Part shown: positions 19,891 to 30,009 of the stretch, piece by piece
Layout of the letters: each line of letters opens with the position of its first letter
Numbering within the stretch: the stretch's first letter is position 1
Origin: Rhizobium leguminosarum bv. viciae USDA 2370
GTDB taxonomy: Bacteria; Pseudomonadota; Alphaproteobacteria; Rhizobiales; Rhizobiaceae
Length of the DNA: 64,000 nt
Assembly (NCBI RefSeq): GCF_002008365.1
Contig: NZ_MRDL01000013.1
Span: 1 to 64,000 of the forward strand
Direction of reading: 5' to 3'
Position numbers and translations under genes: made by a program
Notes under the pieces: generated by a model
The model's database searches: none
The model's input: the letters and a program-made list of their open reading frames with translations, nothing else
What the model was told of the DNA's origin: nothing

Positions 19891-22800
19891 ATGGCTGATA
19901 AACAACTTGCGTATGATACGCGCGGAAAAAACGATCTGTTTGCCGATGATGATCCGTTGGCTGAACTTGCCCGGATCGTCGGCTTCGAGCCGCGTGTTGC
20001 GGCGAATACGGTGACTGAGACCGCACGCCGCGAGCCCGCCCTCGATCTCGAAGACGAGCTTGGGCGCGAGTTCGACCGCTACGATTCGCCACGTCCGCTC
20101 GCAGAGCTCGACCGGCCCGCCGAGCCGTTCTCTGATGATGTCACTCCTGAAGATTACGTCGAGCCCGTTCTCGACGCTTCTCCCGCCGCCGAACGTGCGG
20201 AGGCTCCTGAGCCGGTTTCCGTCGCCCCCGTCGAGGCTGAAGAAGGCGAGGCTGATGAAGAAGTAGCTTTGCCCGCCGCAGGGAATGAGGACGCATCTGC
20301 CGCCGACTGGGCGGAGCAGCTTTCCCCCGAGCCCGAGGCATCGTTGCAATCGGCCTTCGGCGGTGCGCGCGACCTGATCGAGGAGCTTGAGCTGTCGATC
20401 GGCGCAGCACCCGTTTCTTCGCTGCCGCAGCCCGCCAAGGCGCCGCAATGGTCGGCCGCCAGCATCAGGCTGCCGCTTGCCAATTTCCATGCACCGAAGC
20501 GCGAGGAACCGGTTGTTTTGCCGGAGCCTGTGGCCGAAACGGTCGCAGCACCGGTTGCTGAGGCACCGTCCGCCGATCTTTCTGTGGTCGAACCGCAACC
20601 TGTCATCGAGCCGCCGGCGACCGTCGCCGCTATCGAGCCTTCCGAGGAATTCGAATCCGCTTCACCGTCGCTTGGCTTCCCCGCCGAGCTCGATCGCCAT
20701 GATGAGGTGATCGCATCGGAAGAGACCGCCGAGGCCGAAGAATTCGTCGAGATCGAGGAAGAGCTGCAGGATTTCGGGTCCGATGCCGGTTTCGATCTCA
20801 TCGCCGCCGCCGTCGAAGGCGAGATCCAGGCCGATGCCGCGCTGACCGAGGTCGTGCCTGATGTTCCGCACACCGCCGGCACGTTCGATCTTGACGATCT
20901 GCTCGCCGACGTCTCGCGTTATCCGGTGCCGCAACGTGCCAATCCGACGCCCGTCTCGCCGCAGCCCGCATCGATCGAGGCAGCGCCCGTTTCTGCTGCT
21001 CCCATGGCCGCCGCACCTGTCGAGCCCAAGGTGATCGCGCCCGCACCGCTCGCCGCAGCACCCGTCCAGCCTGCTCCGATCGAACCGGCTCCGGTCTATG
21101 CTTCCGAAGCCGCAAGGCCGATCGCGCCGCAGCTTGCCGAGGTCGTTGTGCCCCAGCCTGCCGCAACGGCATATTCGCGGGCGCCGCAGCCGGTGCCGGA
21201 AGCCGACGACCCCTTCGCCGGCCATGATTTCGAGCTGGATCTTGCCGGCATCGAGCTGGAACTCGCCGACCTCGATTTCTCCGAGACGTCCGACCCATCG
21301 CCGCAGCCAGAGCCGCCTGCACCTGCTCCCCAGCCAACCGCTGCCGTCGCTACGCCTCGGCCCGCGCCTGTTTTTGCGCCAGAGCCGCCAGCTCCTGCTT
21401 TCCAGCCGGCCGCTGCCGCCCCTGTACGGTCCGCTCCAGCCTTCGTTCCCGAGCCGCAGGCTCCAGCTCCGGCTCCGGCTTTCAACTGGGCGGCTGCCTC
21501 CGACTCGACCGAAGACCTGCCATTCGATCCGGCGATGATCTCCGATCCGGAGGATCGTCCCGAGACCGTCGACGACATGCACGTGCCGACGCTGCCGCCG
21601 GTCGAGCAGCCCGCGCCGGTCGCGAAAACTGCTGATTTCGATTTCGATCTCGACGCGGAGATCGCCAGCTTCTTTGAACCGGCCAAGCCGCGGCAAACGC
21701 CGACGCCAGTCCGGGATACGGCTGCGGCCGCGGCAACGCCGGTCAAGCCCACCATCGCCGATGGCCTCGATGATTTCGAACGGGCGCTGGAGGAGGATTT
21801 CCGCCGCAGCGTGCGCGAGCCGGTCGAGCGCCGCGAGACCTCCGAGGTTCGTATCGAGTCGGCAAGCCAGGCCGCTGATTTCAGCCGCGCCCGGTCGATG
21901 CGCCGGCTGCTTGCCGGGGCCGTCGTGCTCGTGGTCTTCGCCGGTGTCGCTTATGGTGTCTATTCCTCCGTGTGGAACGGCGAGGGGCTCGGCATTGTCG
22001 CGTCCGGCGAGCCGCGCGTGATCACCGCCGACAAGGAGCCGGTCAAGGTCGTTCCGGAAAATCCTGGCGGCAAGACCGTGCCGAACCAGGATAAGGCCGT
22101 TTACGACCGTGTTGCGGGTTCTGCCGAAGAGCCGAAGCAGAAGGCGCTCGTTTCTTCCGACGAGGCGCCCGTCGATGTTGTCCAGCGCACGCTGACACCG
22201 GAAGCGCTGCCTGAAGACGACGAGAACGCCAACGCTGACGATCAGGTCACGCCGACTGCGGTCGGTGAGACGGAGGATCCGCGTCTGTTGCCGAACCAGG
22301 ACAATGCCGACAACGCTTCGGCAAGCGACGCCGACAAGACGCCGTCCGTTTCGCCACGCAAGGTCCGCACGATGATCGTCAAGCCTGACGGTACGTTGGT
22401 TGCCCGCGAGGAGCCGGCGCCCGTCGATCAGCCGATGCCGTCTGCCCAGCCGACGCAGTCTGCTCAGGCGACACAGTCTGCCCAGGCGACGCCGTCTGCC
22501 CAGCCGACACCGCCGGCTCAGCCGCCGTTGACGGCCCAGTCGACCCCGTCCGCGCAATCGACCTCGCCCGTGCCTCCAGTCGGCGGAACGGCCGCAAGCT
22601 TCCCGGCAAGCGCCGAGGTTGCTTCCGCCGATGCGCGTTCTGCAGCCCCTGTCGAAACTGCGCCGGCACAGCCGCCGCTCGCCGGCAGTGCTGATGCGCA
22701 GGCCGCAAATCCCGCTCCGGCCGCTCCGCCGGTGCGCCCGGTCAAGACCTCGGCGATTGCCGATACCGCGCCGATTCCGACCGCGCGTCCGGCCGACCAG

Positions 22801-23169
22801 CCCGTCAACGTCGTCGGCACCGTCACCGAGAAGGGCAATGTCCGGCCGCCCGCACAGCAGCCGAAGACGACTGAGGTCGCGGCCGCAGCTCCAGTCGCCG
22901 CAAAGCCACAGCAGGCCGCATCCGCCGGCGGCTACGGCATCCAGATCGCCTCGCTGCCTTCGGAAGACGAGGCGACCAAATCCTATGCCAACCTGTCGAA
23001 GAAATTCGCCAGCGTGCTTGGCGGCCGCAGTCATGAGATCCGCAGGGCCGATATCGCCGGCAAGGGTACTTTCTACCGTGTCCGCATTCCGGCCGGTTCC
23101 AAGGACGAGGCCGCAGCGCTCTGCGAACAGTATCGCGCGGCGGGCGGAAGCTGCCTGATCTCCAAGTAG
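19891..23169 (+). CDS. Large SPOR-domain membrane protein
   Basis: A 1,092-aa protein built for cell-envelope work. A long acidic, Pro/Ala-rich cytoplasmic region (residues 1-650, low complexity) is followed by one membrane span (about 670-692, LLAGAVVLVVFAGVAYGVYS). A Pro/Ser/Gln-rich periplasmic linker with short tandem SAQxTx repeats (about 850-890) leads to a C-terminal SPOR domain (about 1013-1092, GGYGIQIASLPSEDEATKSY ... FYRVRIPAG). SPOR domains bind septal peptidoglycan stripped of stem peptides. The ATG at 19891 follows GGGAATAGG. nagZ next to it supports a peptidoglycan role. A strong terminator follows. Confidence 0.88.
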   Translation: MADKQLAYDTRGKNDLFADDDPLAELARIVGFEPRVAANTVTETARREPALDLEDELGREFDRYDSPRPLAELDRPAEPFSDDVTPEDYVEPVLDASPAAERAEAPEPVSVAPVEAEEGEADEEVALPAAGNEDASAADWAEQLSPEPEASLQSAFGGARDLIEELELSIGAAPVSSLPQPAKAPQWSAASIRLPLANFHAPKREEPVVLPEPVAETVAAPVAEAPSADLSVVEPQPVIEPPATVAAIEPSEEFESASPSLGFPAELDRHDEVIASEETAEAEEFVEIEEELQDFGSDAGFDLIAAAVEGEIQADAALTEVVPDVPHTAGTFDLDDLLADVSRYPVPQRANPTPVSPQPASIEAAPVSAAPMAAAPVEPKVIAPAPLAAAPVQPAPIEPAPVYASEAARPIAPQLAEVVVPQPAATAYSRAPQPVPEADDPFAGHDFELDLAGIELELADLDFSETSDPSPQPEPPAPAPQPTAAVATPRPAPVFAPEPPAPAFQPAAAAPVRSAPAFVPEPQAPAPAPAFNWAAASDSTEDLPFDPAMISDPEDRPETVDDMHVPTLPPVEQPAPVAKTADFDFDLDAEIASFFEPAKPRQTPTPVRDTAAAAATPVKPTIADGLDDFERALEEDFRRSVREPVERRETSEVRIESASQAADFSRARSMRRLLAGAVVLVVFAGVAYGVYSSVWNGEGLGIVASGEPRVITADKEPVKVVPENPGGKTVPNQDKAVYDRVAGSAEEPKQKALVSSDEAPVDVVQRTLTPEALPEDDENANADDQVTPTAVGETEDPRLLPNQDNADNASASDADKTPSVSPRKVRTMIVKPDGTLVAREEPAPVDQPMPSAQPTQSAQATQSAQATPSAQPTPPAQPPLTAQSTPSAQSTSPVPPVGGTAASFPASAEVASADARSAAPVETAPAQPPLAGSADAQAANPAPAAPPVRPVKTSAIADTAPIPTARPADQPVNVVGTVTEKGNVRPPAQQPKTTEVAAAAPVAAKPQQAASAGGYGIQIASLPSEDEATKSYANLSKKFASVLGGRSHEIRRADIAGKGTFYRVRIPAGSKDEAAALCEQYRAAGGSCLISK

Positions 23170-23193
23170 ATCGGTTTTTTGAACAGAATATAG

Positions 23194-23229
23194 GAGCGGC
23201 GGGCCGGATCGGCCCGCCGCTCTTTTTTG
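23194..23229 (+). terminator. Rho-independent terminator after the SPOR gene
   Basis: A 12-bp perfect stem (GAGCGGCGGGCC with GGCCCGCCGCTC) is followed by seven bases that are nearly all T, about 25 bases past the stop. Confidence 0.85.
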
Positions 23230-23283
23230 TGCATCCGGCCCGACCTTGCTCGCATTTGGCCGGGCGCCGTCTATGATTCGGAT

Positions 23284-24297
23284 ATGACCGAATCAAAAGC
23301 GATGATCCTTGGCTGCAGCGGCCTTTCCCTCACATCCGAAGAGAAAGCCTTTTATCGGGGCGAACGGCCCTGGGGCTTCATCCTCTTCGGGCGCAACATC
23401 TCCGAAGCACGGCAGATCACCGATCTCGTCGCCGAACTGCGCGACAGTGTCGGCTGGCATGCACCGGTGCTGATCGACCAGGAGGGCGGCCGCGTCCAGC
23501 GCATCCGCCCACCCGTTCTAGCGCGTTATCCTTCCGGCCTGGCGCTCGGCGATCTCTATCGCCGCGATCGCGTGCTCGGCCTGCGCGCCGCCTGGCTGAT
23601 GTCGCGGCTGCACGCCTTCGACCTTTCGAGCCTCGGCATCGATGTCGATTGCCTGCCGGTGCTCGATGTGCCTGTCGAGGGCAGCAGCAACGTCATCGGT
23701 GACCGAGCCTATGGCGGCGATCCCGAAACCGTCATCGCGATGGGGAAAGCGGCTGCCGCAGGGCTGAAGGCCGGCGGCCTGTTGCCTGTGATGAAGCATA
23801 TGCCCGGCCACGGTCGCGGCTTTGCGGATTCACATCTGGAGCTGCCTGTCGTCACCGTCTCGCGCGATGAGCTGGAGCTGCATGATTTCCCGCCCTTTGT
23901 CGCGATGAAGGACGAGTTGATGGCCATGACCTGTCACGTCGTTTTCGCCGCCATCGACCCGGACAATCCGGCGACGACCTCGCGCAAGGTGATCGACGGC
24001 ATCATCCGCGAACACATCGGCTTTAACGGTCTGCTGCTCTCCGACGACAGCTCGATGAACGCTCTTTCCGGCACGATCGGTGAACGCGCGGCGAATATCA
24101 TTGCAGGCGGATGCGATATCGTGCTGCATTGCAATGGCAATATGGACGAGATGCTAGATGTCGTGGCAAATGTTCCGCCGCTCGCCGGCATATCGCTTGC
24201 CCGTGCAAAAGCGGTGGAAGCGGGCTTCGCGACGCCGGATACATCAGATGAAGCGGAATTGAGGGCGGAATTCGAGGCGATGTTTGCGACGGTCTGA
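23284..24297 (+). CDS. nagZ: Beta-N-acetylhexosaminidase, family GH3
   Basis: Removes GlcNAc from anhydromuropeptides in the cytoplasm during peptidoglycan recycling. 337 aa. NagZ signatures: IDQEGGRVQRI, the Asp-rich DVDCLPVLDVP, the His/Asp loop KHMPGHGRGFADSH at about 171-184 (catalytic acid/base His), and the nucleophile Asp in LLLSDDSSMNAL at about 254-258. The ATG at 23284 is chosen because the upstream extension overlaps the SPOR terminator. scpA follows 18 bases later. Confidence 0.93.
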   Translation: MTESKAMILGCSGLSLTSEEKAFYRGERPWGFILFGRNISEARQITDLVAELRDSVGWHAPVLIDQEGGRVQRIRPPVLARYPSGLALGDLYRRDRVLGLRAAWLMSRLHAFDLSSLGIDVDCLPVLDVPVEGSSNVIGDRAYGGDPETVIAMGKAAAAGLKAGGLLPVMKHMPGHGRGFADSHLELPVVTVSRDELELHDFPPFVAMKDELMAMTCHVVFAAIDPDNPATTSRKVIDGIIREHIGFNGLLLSDDSSMNALSGTIGERAANIIAGGCDIVLHCNGNMDEMLDVVANVPPLAGISLARAKAVEAGFATPDTSDEAELRAEFEAMFATV

Positions 24298-24315
24298 TCG
24301 TAAGGGAGTAGCTAG

Positions 24316-25173
24316 GTGAGCACGGTCAAGGGCACGGAACGCCCGCAGGCGGCGACGCCGATGGACAAGTTGTGGCAGGATAACGGTGCCGAGCGCGCCA
24401 GCCACGAGCCGGCGCTGGTGATCGACGTCGCCGGCTTCGAAGGCCCGCTCGACCTGTTGCTCTATCTCGCCCGAAACCAGAAGGTCGATTTGTCGCGCAT
24501 TTCGGTGCTGGCGCTCGCCGAGCAATATCTGCTGTTCATCGAAAGCGCCCGGCGTATCCGCATCGAGCTTGCCGCCGACTATCTCGTCATGGCAGCCTGG
24601 CTTGCCTATCTGAAGTCGAAGCTGCTCATTCCCCAGCAGGTCAAGGATGACGGCCCTTCCGGCGAGGAGCTGGCGGCAACACTCGCCTTCCGCCTGAAAC
24701 GTCTCGAAGCCATGCGCCAGGCGGCAGACGGCCTCGTCAACCGCAACCGCCTCGGCCGCGATATCTTCGTGCGTGGCGCCCCCGAGCATATTCCCGACCG
24801 GCAGCAGTCCGCTTACGCGGCAAGCCTCTACGATCTCCTGACTGCCTATGCGGCGCTGCGCCAGCGCCATGCCGTCACTCAGGTGACGATCGAGCGGCGC
24901 ACCGTCTGGTCGCTGACCGATGCCCGCGAACTGCTGACCCAGATGATCGGCGAGATCGGTGACTGGACGGCGATGGAACATTATCTGCTGCGTTATCTCG
25001 CAGCGCCTGAAGAACGCGTCACAGCAATCGCCAGCGCCTTTGCCGCCTCGCTGGAGCTGGTGCGCGAGGGCAAGCTCGAAATCCGCCAGGACGGCGCCTT
25101 TCAGCCGATATACATGCGCCGCGGTCCGAAACATGCCACGCTGCAGGTGGTGGAACAGGAGCGGCCGGTTTGA
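24316..25173 (+). CDS. scpA: Segregation and condensation protein A
   Basis: A 285-aa kleisin subunit of the SMC-ScpAB complex that compacts and segregates chromosomes. Family features: FEGPLDLLLYLARNQKVDLS near residues 38-57, the helix AADYLVMAAWLAYLKSKLLI, and a C-terminal winged-helix region (AAPEERVTAIASAFAASLEL). It starts with GTG at 24316 after GGGAG. Its stop overlaps the scpB start, which implies translational coupling. Confidence 0.93.
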   Translation: MSTVKGTERPQAATPMDKLWQDNGAERASHEPALVIDVAGFEGPLDLLLYLARNQKVDLSRISVLALAEQYLLFIESARRIRIELAADYLVMAAWLAYLKSKLLIPQQVKDDGPSGEELAATLAFRLKRLEAMRQAADGLVNRNRLGRDIFVRGAPEHIPDRQQSAYAASLYDLLTAYAALRQRHAVTQVTIERRTVWSLTDARELLTQMIGEIGDWTAMEHYLLRYLAAPEERVTAIASAFAASLELVREGKLEIRQDGAFQPIYMRRGPKHATLQVVEQERPV

Positions 25174-25886
25174 TCGACCTGAGGGGTGAAGAAGATTTCG
25201 AAGGCAATTTCGAAGACAGGGGCCGCGACCTGCAGGCCGAGATCGAGGCCGAGCGCATCGCTGAGGCGCTGGTCTTCGCCTCCTCGCAGCCGGTCTCCGA
25301 AGGCTTCCTCGCTGAGCGCCTGCCCGAGAAGACCGACGTGCATGCGATCATGCTGCGCCTGAAGGAGCAATATGCGCCGCGGGGCGTCAATCTTGTGCAG
25401 GTCGAAGGCGCCTGGGCCTTCCGCACCGCCGCCGACCTGTCCTTCGTCATCCGCCGTGATGACAATGAGGTGAAGAAGCTTTCGCGCGCCGCACTGGAAG
25501 TGCTGGCGATCATCGCCTATCATCAGCCGGTGACACGTGCGGAAATCGAAGATATCCGCGGCGTCCAGACCTCGCGCGGCACGCTCGACGTGCTGATGGA
25601 GGCGGGCTGGGTGCGCTTCCGCGGCCGCCGGCGCACACCGGGCCGGCCGGTGACATTGGGCACGACACGCGATTTCCTCGACCATTTCGGACTCGAAGAG
25701 CTGCGTGACCTGCCCGGTCTCGAAGAGTTGAAGGGAGCGGGCTTGCTGTCGGGCCGCATTCCGGCGAATTTCAATATTCCCTCGCCGTTGATGAACGACG
25801 AACTGACCGAGGACGAAGACCCGATCACCCAGATGGACCTCGAGGAACTGGGGTTGCTGGCACCGCGTGGCACCCCTGAAGATTGA
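25170..25886 (+). CDS. scpB: Segregation and condensation protein B
   Basis: A 238-aa partner of ScpA with two winged-helix domains. Typical pieces are IAEALVFASSQPVSEGFLAE, LEVLAIIAYHQPVTRAEIED, IRGVQTSRGTLDVLMEAGWV and RPVTLGTTRDFLDHFGL. It starts with TTG at 25170, overlapping the scpA stop, with AGGAG about 9 bases upstream. The C-terminal 60 residues are acidic and probably flexible. Confidence 0.93.
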   Translation: MIDLRGEEDFEGNFEDRGRDLQAEIEAERIAEALVFASSQPVSEGFLAERLPEKTDVHAIMLRLKEQYAPRGVNLVQVEGAWAFRTAADLSFVIRRDDNEVKKLSRAALEVLAIIAYHQPVTRAEIEDIRGVQTSRGTLDVLMEAGWVRFRGRRRTPGRPVTLGTTRDFLDHFGLEELRDLPGLEELKGAGLLSGRIPANFNIPSPLMNDELTEDEDPITQMDLEELGLLAPRGTPED

Positions 25887-26069
25887 GGGGCTTGCGTCTT
25901 GCTTTTGCCATGCATGGCGAAAACAATGGTGGCCACCACTTTTCGATGGGTCGATGGCTTGTCACAAAGGGCGATACCGTGACATTAAGCTCAGTTCACA
26001 GGGCTTGATGTTGGAAACGATGTTGGAAATCCTTACATCGTGGGAACATAGAAACAGGGAGTTAGCGTA

Positions 26070-26261
26070 ATGGGTTCTTTTAGCATGTGGCACTGGCTGA
26101 TCGTTCTGGTCATCGTGCTGTTGTTGTTCGGTCGCGGCAAGATTCCGGAACTGATGGGCGACGTTGCCAAGGGCATCAAGAGCTTCAAGAAGGGCATGAC
26201 GGACGAAGACGCGCCGGACACGGCAAAGACCGTCGATCACAAGGCCGACGAAACGAAGTAA
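26070..26261 (+). CDS. tatA: Twin-arginine translocase subunit TatA
   Basis: A 63-aa single-span membrane protein that forms the Tat pore. The short N-terminal helix ([16 protein letters not shown]) is followed by the family hinge and amphipathic helix ([20 protein letters not shown]). A charged tail follows. ACAGGGAG precedes the ATG. First gene of tatABC, 183 bases after scpB. Confidence 0.97.
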
Positions 26262-26312
26262 CCAAGTCCGGGAAAAAGCGCAGCCCCCGCGCTTCCCGTC
26301 CAGGAGCCTTGC

Positions 26313-26924
26313 ATGTTCGATATTGGCTGGACCGAGCTTTTGGTCATCGCGGTCGTACTGATCGTGGTCGTCGGTCCCAAGGATTTGCCGCCGATGCTGC
26401 GCGCTTTCGGCAAGATGACGCAGCGCGCCCGCAAGGTCGCGGGTGAATTCCGTGCGCAGTTCGATGAGGCGTTGCGCGAAGCGGAACTTGACGATGTCCG
26501 CCAGACGATCAGCGACGCCCAGAAACTCAACCCGGTCAACAGCCTGCGCGAGGCGATGAATCCGCTTCGCCAGATGGGCAACGAGATCAAGGCCGACCTG
26601 CAGAAGTCGACCACGGTCACGGAGAACAAGACCGAGGTGCCGCCCGACGCTGTTGCAGCCCCGACGCCGTCGATGAGCTTGCCGGAAACGCCGCCATTGG
26701 TAGCGACACCTGCGCCGTCGGAACCCGTCGCAGCAGCGATTGTCCAGGCCGATACGGTTGCCGCCAAGCCGAAGGTTGTGCGCAAGCCGCGCGTCAAGGC
26801 TGCCGATAAGGTCGATGCTGCGGCTGCCGTTGCCGTGCCTGTGGAAAAGCCGAAACGCACGACGGCAGTCAGGAAGCCTGCAACGCCGAAGAAGCCGGCG
26901 CAGACGAAGAAGGACGAGGCATGA
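26313..26924 (+). CDS. tatB: Twin-arginine translocase subunit TatB
   Basis: A 203-aa receptor subunit that with TatC recognises twin-arginine signal peptides. The N-terminal span MFDIGWTELLVIAVVLIVVV is followed by GPKDLPPMLRAFGKMTQRAR and a long amphipathic helix. The last 100 residues are Pro/Ala/Lys-rich and probably disordered. Its stop overlaps the tatC start by 4 bases (ATGA). Confidence 0.95.
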   Translation: MFDIGWTELLVIAVVLIVVVGPKDLPPMLRAFGKMTQRARKVAGEFRAQFDEALREAELDDVRQTISDAQKLNPVNSLREAMNPLRQMGNEIKADLQKSTTVTENKTEVPPDAVAAPTPSMSLPETPPLVATPAPSEPVAAAIVQADTVAAKPKVVRKPRVKAADKVDAAAAVAVPVEKPKRTTAVRKPATPKKPAQTKKDEA

Positions 26925-27748
26925 GCGGTGATATCGAAGACAAGCCGCAGCCGTTGATCGAGCACCTGATGGAGCTGCGCACGCGGCTGATGTGGTCGAT
27001 CGGCGCCTTTTTCGTCGCCTTCATCGCATGCTTCTTTTTTGCCAAGCATCTCTTCAACTATCTGGTCATACCCTACAAGACAGCCGTCGTGTGGGCGCAT
27101 CTCGACGTCGAGAAAGCCCAGCTCATCTACACCGCGCCGCAGGAATTCTTCTTCACGCAGGTCAAGGTGGCGATGTTCGGCGGCCTTGTGGTCGCGTTCC
27201 CGATCATTGCCGCCCAGGTCTACAAGTTCGTGGCGCCGGGTCTCTACAAGAATGAGCGCCAGGCTTTCCTGCCGTTCCTGATCGCCTCGCCGGTCCTGTT
27301 CCTGATGGGCGGCGCGCTCGTCTATTTCTTCTTCACGCCGATGGTCATGTGGTTCTTCCTGTCGATGCAGCAGGCGCCAGGTCATGACGAAATAGCGATC
27401 TCGCTGATGCCGAAGGTCTCGGAATATCTGAGCCTGATCATGACGCTGGTCTTCTCCTTCGGCCTCGTCTTCCAGCTTCCCGTCGTCACCACGCTGCTTG
27501 CTCGTGTCGGTCTTCTGACGTCGCAATGGCTCGCCGAAAAGCGCAAGTTTGCCATCGTCCTCGCCTTTGTTGTCGCCGCCGTGCTGACGCCGCCGGATCC
27601 GATGTCCCAGATCGGCCTTGCGATACCGACGATCCTTCTCTACGAGATTTCCATCCATGCGGCGCGACTCGTGGAGCGCCAGCGTGCCCGGCAGGCGGTC
27701 GAAAAGGAAACTGGATCCGCAGACGTTGCCAAGACGGACAGCGTCTGA
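26921..27748 (+). CDS. tatC: Twin-arginine translocase subunit TatC
   Basis: A 275-aa, six-span membrane protein and the main signal-peptide receptor of the Tat system. The conserved N-terminal LIEHLMELRTRLMWSI has the Glu of the HLxELR motif. The later SLIMTLVFSFGLVFQLPVV and AVLTPPDPMSQIGLAIPTIL, with the TPPDP loop, are characteristic. It is translationally coupled to tatB. Confidence 0.97.
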   Translation: MSGDIEDKPQPLIEHLMELRTRLMWSIGAFFVAFIACFFFAKHLFNYLVIPYKTAVVWAHLDVEKAQLIYTAPQEFFFTQVKVAMFGGLVVAFPIIAAQVYKFVAPGLYKNERQAFLPFLIASPVLFLMGGALVYFFFTPMVMWFFLSMQQAPGHDEIAISLMPKVSEYLSLIMTLVFSFGLVFQLPVVTTLLARVGLLTSQWLAEKRKFAIVLAFVVAAVLTPPDPMSQIGLAIPTILLYEISIHAARLVERQRARQAVEKETGSADVAKTDSV

Positions 27749-27784
27749 GCTGAGATCTGGAAATCCCTTCATGAACGTCGTCGA

Positions 27785-27892
27785 CTGCATAATCCTTAAA
27801 TCGGAATCGGTTTAAGGATTATGCAGCAATTCAAAGTGTTACAGCGTCCCTTGCGCGTCTGAAAAGACACGGCGGCGCTGTAATATCCGGTC
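27785..27892. repeat. Dispersed hairpin repeat, family B copy 1
   Basis: Opens with a perfect 16-bp inverted repeat (CTGCATAATCCTTAAA at 27785-27800 with its complement at 27811-27826, 10-base loop). It then continues CAATTCAAAGTGTTACAGCG and ends GGCGCTGTAA. An inverted, partly degraded copy lies at 45205-45301. It sits between tatC and serS and could act as a bidirectional terminator or mRNA stabiliser. Confidence 0.75.
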
Positions 27893-27947
27893 GAGGTCCG
27901 ATCAGGCTTTGGCCGGGCCACCTCTGTTGCAACGACCTGGAACGACG

Positions 27948-29231
27948 ATGCTCGATATCAAATGGATCCGTGAGAATCCCGAAGCGCTCGATGCCGCCCT
28001 TGCCAAGCGCGGCGCGGAGCCTCTGGCACAAAGTCTCGTTGCCCTCGATGAAAAGCGGCGCTCCGCCGTCCAAAGGGCGCAGGACTTGCTGTCCCGCCGC
28101 AACCTCGCCTCCAAGGAAATTGGCGCGGCGATGGCCCAGAAGAATAGCGAGCTTGCCGAGAAGCTGAAGGCCGAGGTGTCTGAACTGAAGACCCTGCTGC
28201 CGGCGATCGAGGAAGAGGACCGGCAACTGACGGCCGAACTCAACGACGCGCTCTCGCGCATCCCGAACATACCTTTCGACGACGTCCCGGTCGGCAAGGA
28301 CGAGCATGACAATGTCGTCACCCGCACCGTTGGCGAAAAGCCGCGCTGGAACCACGCACCGAAGGAGCACTTCGAAATCGGCGAAGCGCTCGGCTATATG
28401 GACTTCGAGCGCGCCGCCAAGCTCTCCGGCTCGCGCTTCACAGTTCTGACCGGGCCGCTCGCCAAGCTTGAGCGGGCACTCGGCCAGTTCATGATCGATC
28501 TCCACACCAGCGAGCACGGCTATACCGAAGTTAGTTCGCCGCTGATGGTGCGTGACGAGGCCGTTTATGGCACCGCCCAGCTGCCGAAATTCGCCGAGGA
28601 TCTCTTCAGGACGACGGACGGCCGCTGGCTGATCCCGACGGCCGAAGTGACGCTGACCAATCTGGTGCGCGAAGAAATCCTCGATCAGGAAAAGCTGCCG
28701 CTCCGCTTTACCGCGTTGACGCCGTCCTTCCGCTCGGAAGCGGGCTCCGCCGGCCGCGACACGCGCGGCATGCTGCGCCAGCATCAGTTCTGGAAATGCG
28801 AGCTTGTGTCGATCACCGATGCCGAGAGCGCCGTTGCCGAGCATGAACGCATGACCGCCTGCGCCGAGGAAGTGCTGAAGCGCCTCGGCCTGCATTTCCG
28901 CACCATGACGCTTTGCACCGGCGATATGGGCTTCGGCTCGCGCAAAACTTACGATCTCGAAGTCTGGCTGCCGGGGCAGAATGCCTTCCGTGAAATCTCC
29001 TCCTGCTCGGTCTGCGGCGATTTTCAGGGCCGCCGAATGAATGCGCGCTACCGCGGCAAGGAAGACAAGAGCAACAGGTTCGTCCACACGCTGAACGGTT
29101 CCGGCACGGCCGTCGGCCGCTGCCTGATCGCTGTCCTTGAAAATTATCTGAACGAGGACGGTTCCGTCACGATTCCGGACGTTTTGCTGCCCTATATGGG
29201 CGGATTGACCAAGATCGAACGGGCGGCCTGA
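27948..29231 (+). CDS. serS: Seryl-tRNA synthetase
   Basis: A class II synthetase charging tRNA-Ser (and tRNA-Sec where present); 427 aa. The N-terminal long coiled-coil arm covers about 30-110. Motif 2 is [20 protein letters not shown] at about 261-280 and motif 3 is [17 protein letters not shown] at about 383-399. The ATG at 27948 ([18 protein letters not shown]) is the family start; the 13 upstream codons overlap the repeat-flanked intergenic region. surE follows 4 bases later. Confidence 0.97.
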   Translation: MLDIKWIRENPEALDAALAKRGAEPLAQSLVALDEKRRSAVQRAQDLLSRRNLASKEIGAAMAQKNSELAEKLKAEVSELKTLLPAIEEEDRQLTAELNDALSRIPNIPFDDVPVGKDEHDNVVTRTVGEKPRWNHAPKEHFEIGEALGYMDFERAAKLSGSRFTVLTGPLAKLERALGQFMIDLHTSEHGYTEVSSPLMVRDEAVYGTAQLPKFAEDLFRTTDGRWLIPTAEVTLTNLVREEILDQEKLPLRFTALTPSFRSEAGSAGRDTRGMLRQHQFWKCELVSITDAESAVAEHERMTACAEEVLKRLGLHFRTMTLCTGDMGFGSRKTYDLEVWLPGQNAFREISSCSVCGDFQGRRMNARYRGKEDKSNRFVHTLNGSGTAVGRCLIAVLENYLNEDGSVTIPDVLLPYMGGLTKIERAA

Positions 29232-29235
29232 GGCG

Positions 29236-30009
29236 ATGCGCATCCTGCTTACGAATGACGACGGCATTCACGCCGAAGGCCTTGCAGCGCTGGAGCGGAT
29301 CGCGCGGACGCTGTCCGACGATGTCTGGATCGTCGCGCCCGAGACCGACCAGAGCGGCCTTGCCCATTCGCTGAGCCTCTCCGAACCGTTGCGGCTGCGC
29401 AAGATTTCCGACAAGCATTTCGCCCTGCGCGGCACGCCGACCGATTGCGTCATCATGGGCATCAGGCAGGTGATGGACATCAAGCCGGATCTAGTCCTGT
29501 CTGGCGTCAATTCAGGCTCGAACGTTGCCGACGATGTGACCTATTCCGGCACGATCGCCGGCGCCATCGAAGGCACCATGCAGGGCGTGCGCTCGTTTGC
29601 GCTGAGCCAGGCCTATCTCTATGAGGACGGCGCGCGCATCGTGCCCTGGGAGGTCTGCGAGACGCATGCGCCGGCTCTTCTGGAAAAGCTGATGGTCCTG
29701 GACCTGCCGGAGGGTACGTTCCTCAATCTCAACTTCCCGAACTGCCGTCCCGACGAAGTCAATGGCGCCGAGGTGACCATGCAGGGCAAGCTCGCCTTCA
29801 ATCTGCAGGTCGACGCCCGCTCCGACGGCCGGGGCTTTCCTTACTACTGGCTGAAGTTTGGCGAACGCGCCGGCGCCTTCGTTGAAGGCACCGATATTCA
29901 CGCCCTGAAGCATAATAAGATTTCGGTAACGCCTTTGAAACTGGATCTGACCGATTATTCCGTGACGGACCGCGTGGCGCGGGCCTTGGGATACGGAGCA
30001 CAAGTTTGA
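29236..30009 (+). CDS. surE: 5'/3'-nucleotidase SurE
   Basis: A metal-dependent survival protein phosphatase of 257 aa that acts on nucleoside monophosphates. [20 protein letters not shown] has the metal-binding Asn-Asp-Asp at 7-9. The Ser/Asn of the active site are in [20 protein letters not shown] and [11 protein letters not shown]. The stop overlaps the start of pcm. The surE-pcm pairing is conserved in many Proteobacteria and supports a stationary-phase repair role. Confidence 0.96.
   Translation: MRILLTNDDGIHAEGLAALERIARTLSDDVWIVAPETDQSGLAHSLSLSEPLRLRKISDKHFALRGTPTDCVIMGIRQVMDIKPDLVLSGVNSGSNVADDVTYSGTIAGAIEGTMQGVRSFALSQAYLYEDGARIVPWEVCETHAPALLEKLMVLDLPEGTFLNLNFPNCRPDEVNGAEVTMQGKLAFNLQVDARSDGRGFPYYWLKFGERAGAFVEGTDIHALKHNKISVTPLKLDLTDYSVTDRVARALGYGAQV

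Noticed and set aside
20662..23034. 790-codon Arg/Gly-rich minus-strand frame
   Set aside because: Shadow of the Pro/Ala/Glu-rich SPOR gene; the biased composition removes stops on the other strand.
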